The translations under genes were made by a program, and so were the position numbers. The notes under the pieces were generated by a model. It was given only the letters and a program-made list of their open reading frames with translations. It ran no database searches and had not been told where the DNA came from. A DNA stretch of 33,579 nucleotides, taken from NCBI RefSeq assembly GCF_004366595.1, contig NZ_SORE01000044.1, positions 1-33,579 on the forward strand, read 5' to 3'. The stretch comes from Paraburkholderia rhizosphaerae. Lineage in GTDB: Bacteria > Pseudomonadota > Gammaproteobacteria > Burkholderiales > Burkholderiaceae. Shown here in pieces: positions 30,377 through 33,579 of this stretch (position 1 is its first letter; every line of letters starts with the position of its first letter).

Positions 30377-30879
30377 CCGGCGCCCGGCAAGGTATTCATC
30401 GGCCCGACAACCTCCGTTCAGCCGGCATCGCCCCGCCACGCGGAGCTTACATCGCGCCGCGGCACGTATCGCGCATCTGTCGCGCATGGCCGCATGTTAA
30501 AATCGCAATCCGCTCATTGAGCGGTTCTCTTGCCTGAATCGCCTCGTGCATCGCACGGCTACCGGTGGTAGCGGTCGTGCGCCAAGGCCGGTGCGGCGCT
30601 TGCGCGGGTCTTTGCAGTTCCGGCGTGCCGTTGCGCGGCGGGGGTTGCCGCGGCAATCGGCACGCGAGTCAGCGCGTCGCTGCACTCTTATGCCGCCGCA
30701 AGGCGGCCTCCGGTCGGCGGCAGGGCACACGCAGGGGCGCATCGAACGCATCGGCATCAGACATATCGGGCATATCGGACATTCAGGCGCGCCTCGCGAA
30801 ACGCGCCCCACATTGCACAACATCACGCGACGACAATTGCATGCGTGCGCCGCGCCAGGCGCGCGCGCTGGAGAAAGGT
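30377..30879. other. 503-bp gap before yebC with a long leader
   Basis: An extended -10 element (TG at 30495-30496, TAAAAT at 30498-30503) predicts a start near 30510 and a leader of about 370 nt for yebC. A small hairpin (CCGCTC / GAGCGG, about 30510-30524) would lie at the very 5' end of the RNA. A short repeat (ATATCGGGC, ATATCGGAC) lies near 30763-30781. No known riboswitch class is recognised, and no ORF in the leader looks like a gene. Confidence 0.4.
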
Positions 30880-31608
30880 ATGGCGGGTCATTCGAAATGG
30901 GCCAACATCAAGCATAAAAAAGCAGCAGCGGATGCCAGGAAAGGCAAAGTCTGGACGCGGCTGATCAAGGAAATTCAGGTTGCCGCGCGCATGGGCGGCG
31001 GCGATATCGACTCGAATCCGCGTCTGCGGCTCGCGGTCGACAAGGCGTATGACGCCAACATGCCGAAGGACAACATCAACCGCGCGATTCAACGCGGCAC
31101 CGGCGGCGTCGACGGCGCGAACTACGAAGAAATCCGCTACGAAGGCTACGGCATCGGCGGCGCGGCGATCATCGTCGACACGATGACCGACAATCGCACG
31201 CGCACGGTCGCCGAAGTGCGGCACGCGTTTTCGAAGTTTGGCGGCAATATGGGCACCGACGGCTCGGTGTCGTTCATGTTCGATCACATCGGACAGTTCC
31301 TGTTCGCACCGGGCACGCCGGAAGAAAAGCTGATGGAAGCCGCGCTCGAAGCGGGCGCGGATGATGTCGTGACAAACGACGACGGCAGTATCGAAGTGCT
31401 GTGCCCGCCGAACGATTTCCCGAAAGTCAAAAGCGCGCTCGAAGCGGCGGGTTTCAAGGCCGAACTGGCTGAAGTCACGATGAAGCCGCAGACGGAAGTC
31501 GAGTTCACCGGCGACGACGCGGTGAAAATGCAGAAACTCCTCGACGCGTTGGAGAATCTGGACGACGTGCAAGAGGTCTACACGAACGCGGCGATCGTCG
31601 AAGAGTGA
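30880..31608 (+). CDS. yebC: YebC/PmpR family protein (DUF28)
   Basis: The 242-residue YebC/PmpR family protein has the invariant N-terminus MAGHSKWANIKHKKAAADARKG. Members act as DNA-binding regulators, and recent work links the family to relief of ribosome stalling at proline stretches. All three domains are present, with the acidic C-terminus. The start is fixed by GGAG seven bases before the ATG at 30880; the longer upstream ORF is not credible. It precedes purD by 151 bp. Confidence 0.96.
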   Translation: MAGHSKWANIKHKKAAADARKGKVWTRLIKEIQVAARMGGGDIDSNPRLRLAVDKAYDANMPKDNINRAIQRGTGGVDGANYEEIRYEGYGIGGAAIIVDTMTDNRTRTVAEVRHAFSKFGGNMGTDGSVSFMFDHIGQFLFAPGTPEEKLMEAALEAGADDVVTNDDGSIEVLCPPNDFPKVKSALEAAGFKAELAEVTMKPQTEVEFTGDDAVKMQKLLDALENLDDVQEVYTNAAIVEE

Positions 31609-31759
31609 GCGACGCGTCGCGCCGCGTCCGCATCGCTCACGCTGAAGTCACGCGGACGGTCCGGCGTTCCCGCAATTTGTGTTGCCTTCGTCACAGGCTG
31701 CCGACGCGAGTTGTGCGAATCTTGCAAATATTTTCGGTTTTTGGCATTCGGGGAATCTC

Positions 31760-33034
31760 ATGAAGTTACTCGTCGTCGGTTCCGGCGGTCGCGAACATGC
31801 GCTGGCGTGGAAGCTCGCGCAGTCGCCGCGGGTACAGCTGGTCTATGTCGCGCCGGGCAACGGCGGCACCGCGCAGGATGAGCGCCTGCGCAACGTCGAC
31901 ATCGTCGATCTCAACGCGCTCGCCGACTTCGCGGAGCAGGAGCAGATCGCGTTCACGGTGGTCGGGCCGGAGCAGCCGCTCGCGGCCGGCATCGTGAACC
32001 TGTTCCGCTCGCGCGGTCTGAAAATCTTCGGGCCGTCGCGCGAGGCTGCGCAGCTCGAAAGTTCGAAAGACTTCGCGAAAGCGTTTATGAAGCGTCAGGG
32101 CATTCCGACCGCGGAATATGAGACCTTCTCCGATACCGCTGCCGCGCACGCTTATATCGATGCGAAAGGCGCGCCGATCGTGATCAAGGCTGACGGCCTC
32201 GCCGCCGGCAAAGGCGTGGTGGTCGCGCAGACGCTCGACGAAGCGCATGCGGCGGTCGACATGATGCTGTCCGGCAACAAGCTCGGCGATGCCGGTGCGC
32301 GCGTCGTGATCGAAGAGTTTCTGGCGGGCGAAGAAGCGAGCTTTATCGTGATGGTCGACGGCAAGCACGTGCTGCCGCTCGCGTCGAGCCAGGACCACAA
32401 GCGCTTGCTGGATGGCGATGAAGGCCCGAACACTGGCGGCATGGGCGCGTACTCGCCCGCGCCGATCGTCACGCCGCAATTGCATGCGCGCGTGATGCGC
32501 GAAATCATCCTGCCGACCGTGCGCGGCATGGAGAAGGAAGGCATCCGCTTCACCGGCTTCCTGTATGCGGGGCTGATGATCGACGCGCAGGGCAACCCGA
32601 AGACGCTCGAATTCAACTGCCGGATGGGCGACCCGGAAACGCAGCCGATCATGGCGCGCCTGAAAGGCGATTTTTCGAAGGTCGTCGAGCAGGCGATCGC
32701 CGGCACGCTCGACACGGTTGAACTGGAATGGGACCGCCGCACCGCGCTGGGCGTCGTGCTCGCCGCGCACCACTATCCGGATGCGCCGCGCAAAGGCGAC
32801 CGGATCAGCGGCATTCCGGCGGAAACGGCCGATGCGGTCACGTTCCATGCCGGCACGACGCTCGCGAATGGCAAGCTGACCACGTCGGGTGGACGCGTGC
32901 TATGCGTCGTCGGGTTGGCGGATTCGGTGCGCAGCGCGCAATCGGTCGCGTACGAGACGATCAATCAGATTTCGTTCGACGGGATGCAGTACCGGCGCGA
33001 TATCGGTCATCGCGCCGTGAATCGAAAGCATTAG
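31760..33034 (+). CDS. purD: Phosphoribosylamine-glycine ligase
   Basis: PurD (GAR synthetase) joins glycine to phosphoribosylamine in purine synthesis, using ATP. The 424 residues have the N-terminal signature VVGSGGREHALAWKLAQS, an ATP-grasp domain (about 100-300, with GPSREAAQLESSKDFAK and IKADGLAAGKGVVVA), and the C-terminal domain. The start ATG at 31760 is preceded by GGGGAA six bases upstream; starts further upstream would add unconserved residues. Confidence 0.97.
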   Translation: MKLLVVGSGGREHALAWKLAQSPRVQLVYVAPGNGGTAQDERLRNVDIVDLNALADFAEQEQIAFTVVGPEQPLAAGIVNLFRSRGLKIFGPSREAAQLESSKDFAKAFMKRQGIPTAEYETFSDTAAAHAYIDAKGAPIVIKADGLAAGKGVVVAQTLDEAHAAVDMMLSGNKLGDAGARVVIEEFLAGEEASFIVMVDGKHVLPLASSQDHKRLLDGDEGPNTGGMGAYSPAPIVTPQLHARVMREIILPTVRGMEKEGIRFTGFLYAGLMIDAQGNPKTLEFNCRMGDPETQPIMARLKGDFSKVVEQAIAGTLDTVELEWDRRTALGVVLAAHHYPDAPRKGDRISGIPAETADAVTFHAGTTLANGKLTTSGGRVLCVVGLADSVRSAQSVAYETINQISFDGMQYRRDIGHRAVNRKH

Positions 33035-33502
33035 CCATGCGTCAGCACTGAGGCCGTATCAGGGCGGCGGCGGGCCGGGTCGCACAGAAATACATTGTCC
33101 GCGTAGACCCGGCGGGCCGCTGCGCGGCGAGGTCGCCGCTTTCTGCCCAGGTGGTGAGCACCTGATCGCCCCGCCGGCGCTAAACTTCGCTCAGACTTGC
33201 GATGAACGGATCGCGGGCACGCGATCGGCATGCACCGGCCGGTGACCGCCGTCAGCCATGTCGACGTGCAGGTCGCGGGTCGGCGAGCGCTGTCCGGCAA
33301 GCGTCGGCGGTATGCGATGGTGGGTGCGCCGGTAAGCACCGATTTTGCAATGATCGGACACCGTAACCCTGAGTCGCCGCGATGCCCGACGCCGGCGCAT
33401 TGCGTGCCGGGCTTTCGCGGCATGAGCGTTGTGTGTTCCGCGTTTTTCCTTTTGACGAACAATCCGCCGCGTCCCGGGTCACACGCGGCGCACCTGGACC
33501 TG
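33035..33502. other. 468-bp gap between purD and hemF
   Basis: No gene is supported. The hemF reading frame stays open upstream to an ATG at 33230, but the added 91 residues do not look like HemF. An imperfect hairpin with CCGGGTC / GACCCGG arms (33075-33112, 24-nt loop) lies soon after purD and could act in 3' end formation. I see no other clear structure. Confidence 0.35.
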
Positions 33503-33579
33503 ATGACAGATTCAACTTTCGACGCGACGGCTGTGCGCAGCTGGCTGCGGGACCTGCAAACCCGTATCGCCGATGCGCT
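33503..33579 (+). CDS. hemF: Coproporphyrinogen III oxidase, aerobic, N-terminus (partial)
   Basis: HemF performs the oxygen-dependent decarboxylation of coproporphyrinogen III in haem synthesis. Only 25 complete codons are in the window. The sequence MTDSTFDATAVRSWLRDLQT followed by RIADA matches the start of beta-proteobacterial HemF, and the yebC-purD-hemF order supports the call. No strong ribosome binding site is visible before this ATG. Confidence 0.8.
   Translation, partial: MTDSTFDATAVRSWLRDLQTRIADA

Noticed and set aside
33031..33462. 143-codon minus-strand ORF between purD and hemF
   Set aside because: Arg/Pro-rich translation without domain or ribosome binding site; it begins inside the purD 3' end region.

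Overview
The window looks like a chromosomal, housekeeping-rich stretch of a Burkholderiales beta-proteobacterium, most likely Paraburkholderia or a close relative. I infer this from the high GC content with strong G/C bias at third codon positions, the protein sequences, and the neighbourhoods ilvI-ilvH-ilvC and yebC-purD-hemF. No tRNA, rRNA, CRISPR array, insertion sequence or phage gene was seen. Both ends cut genes: ilvC on the left and hemF on the right.

Left part (1-5803): the minus-strand branched-chain amino acid operon ilvI-ilvH-ilvC faces a plus-strand run of four genes: an ECF-type sigma factor, a DUF3619 single-pass membrane protein that could be its anti-sigma factor, a DUF3106 protein and an RDD membrane protein. 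The 551-bp divergent region holds a good sigma-70 promoter for ilvI and three copies of an 11-bp direct repeat.

Middle left (5804-11627): a metallophosphoesterase of the PlcP type and a GT4 glycosyltransferase of the Agt type form a pair, followed by diacylglycerol kinase. In other bacteria PlcP and Agt replace phospholipids with glycolipids when phosphate is scarce. A well-formed Pho box (two 7-bp repeats at 11-bp spacing) lies 44 bp before plcP, which supports that reading over the usual UDP-diacylglucosamine hydrolase annotation. A TetR regulator, a LOG-family nucleotide hydrolase and a short-chain dehydrogenase follow.

Middle (11694-17768, minus strand): truncated haemoglobin, AlaX editing protein and DUF924 form a tight set. 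Upstream lie a large FtsX/YbbP-type permease, a DUF4126 membrane protein, and an SMR guanidinium exporter (gdx/sugE). The exporter is preceded by what reads as a guanidine-II (mini-ykkC) riboswitch, with a visible switch between its second hairpin and sequestration of the ribosome binding site.

Middle right (17904-26539, minus strand): a complete high-affinity potassium system in the order small membrane ORF - kdpF - kdpA - kdpB - kdpC - kdpD - kdpE. A 37-codon membrane-protein ORF lies before kdpF and is coupled to it by an ATGA overlap, as kdpF is to kdpA. A strong hairpin separates kdpC from kdpD. The promoter region has a site resembling the E. coli KdpE operator.

Right part (26639-33579): a minus-strand set of quinone oxidoreductase, methylglyoxal synthase and an atypical SDR lacking the catalytic Tyr/Lys pair, then plus-strand upp, yebC, purD and the start of hemF. 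Several intergenic gaps in the window carry unrelated short tandem repeats of 9 or 12 bp.
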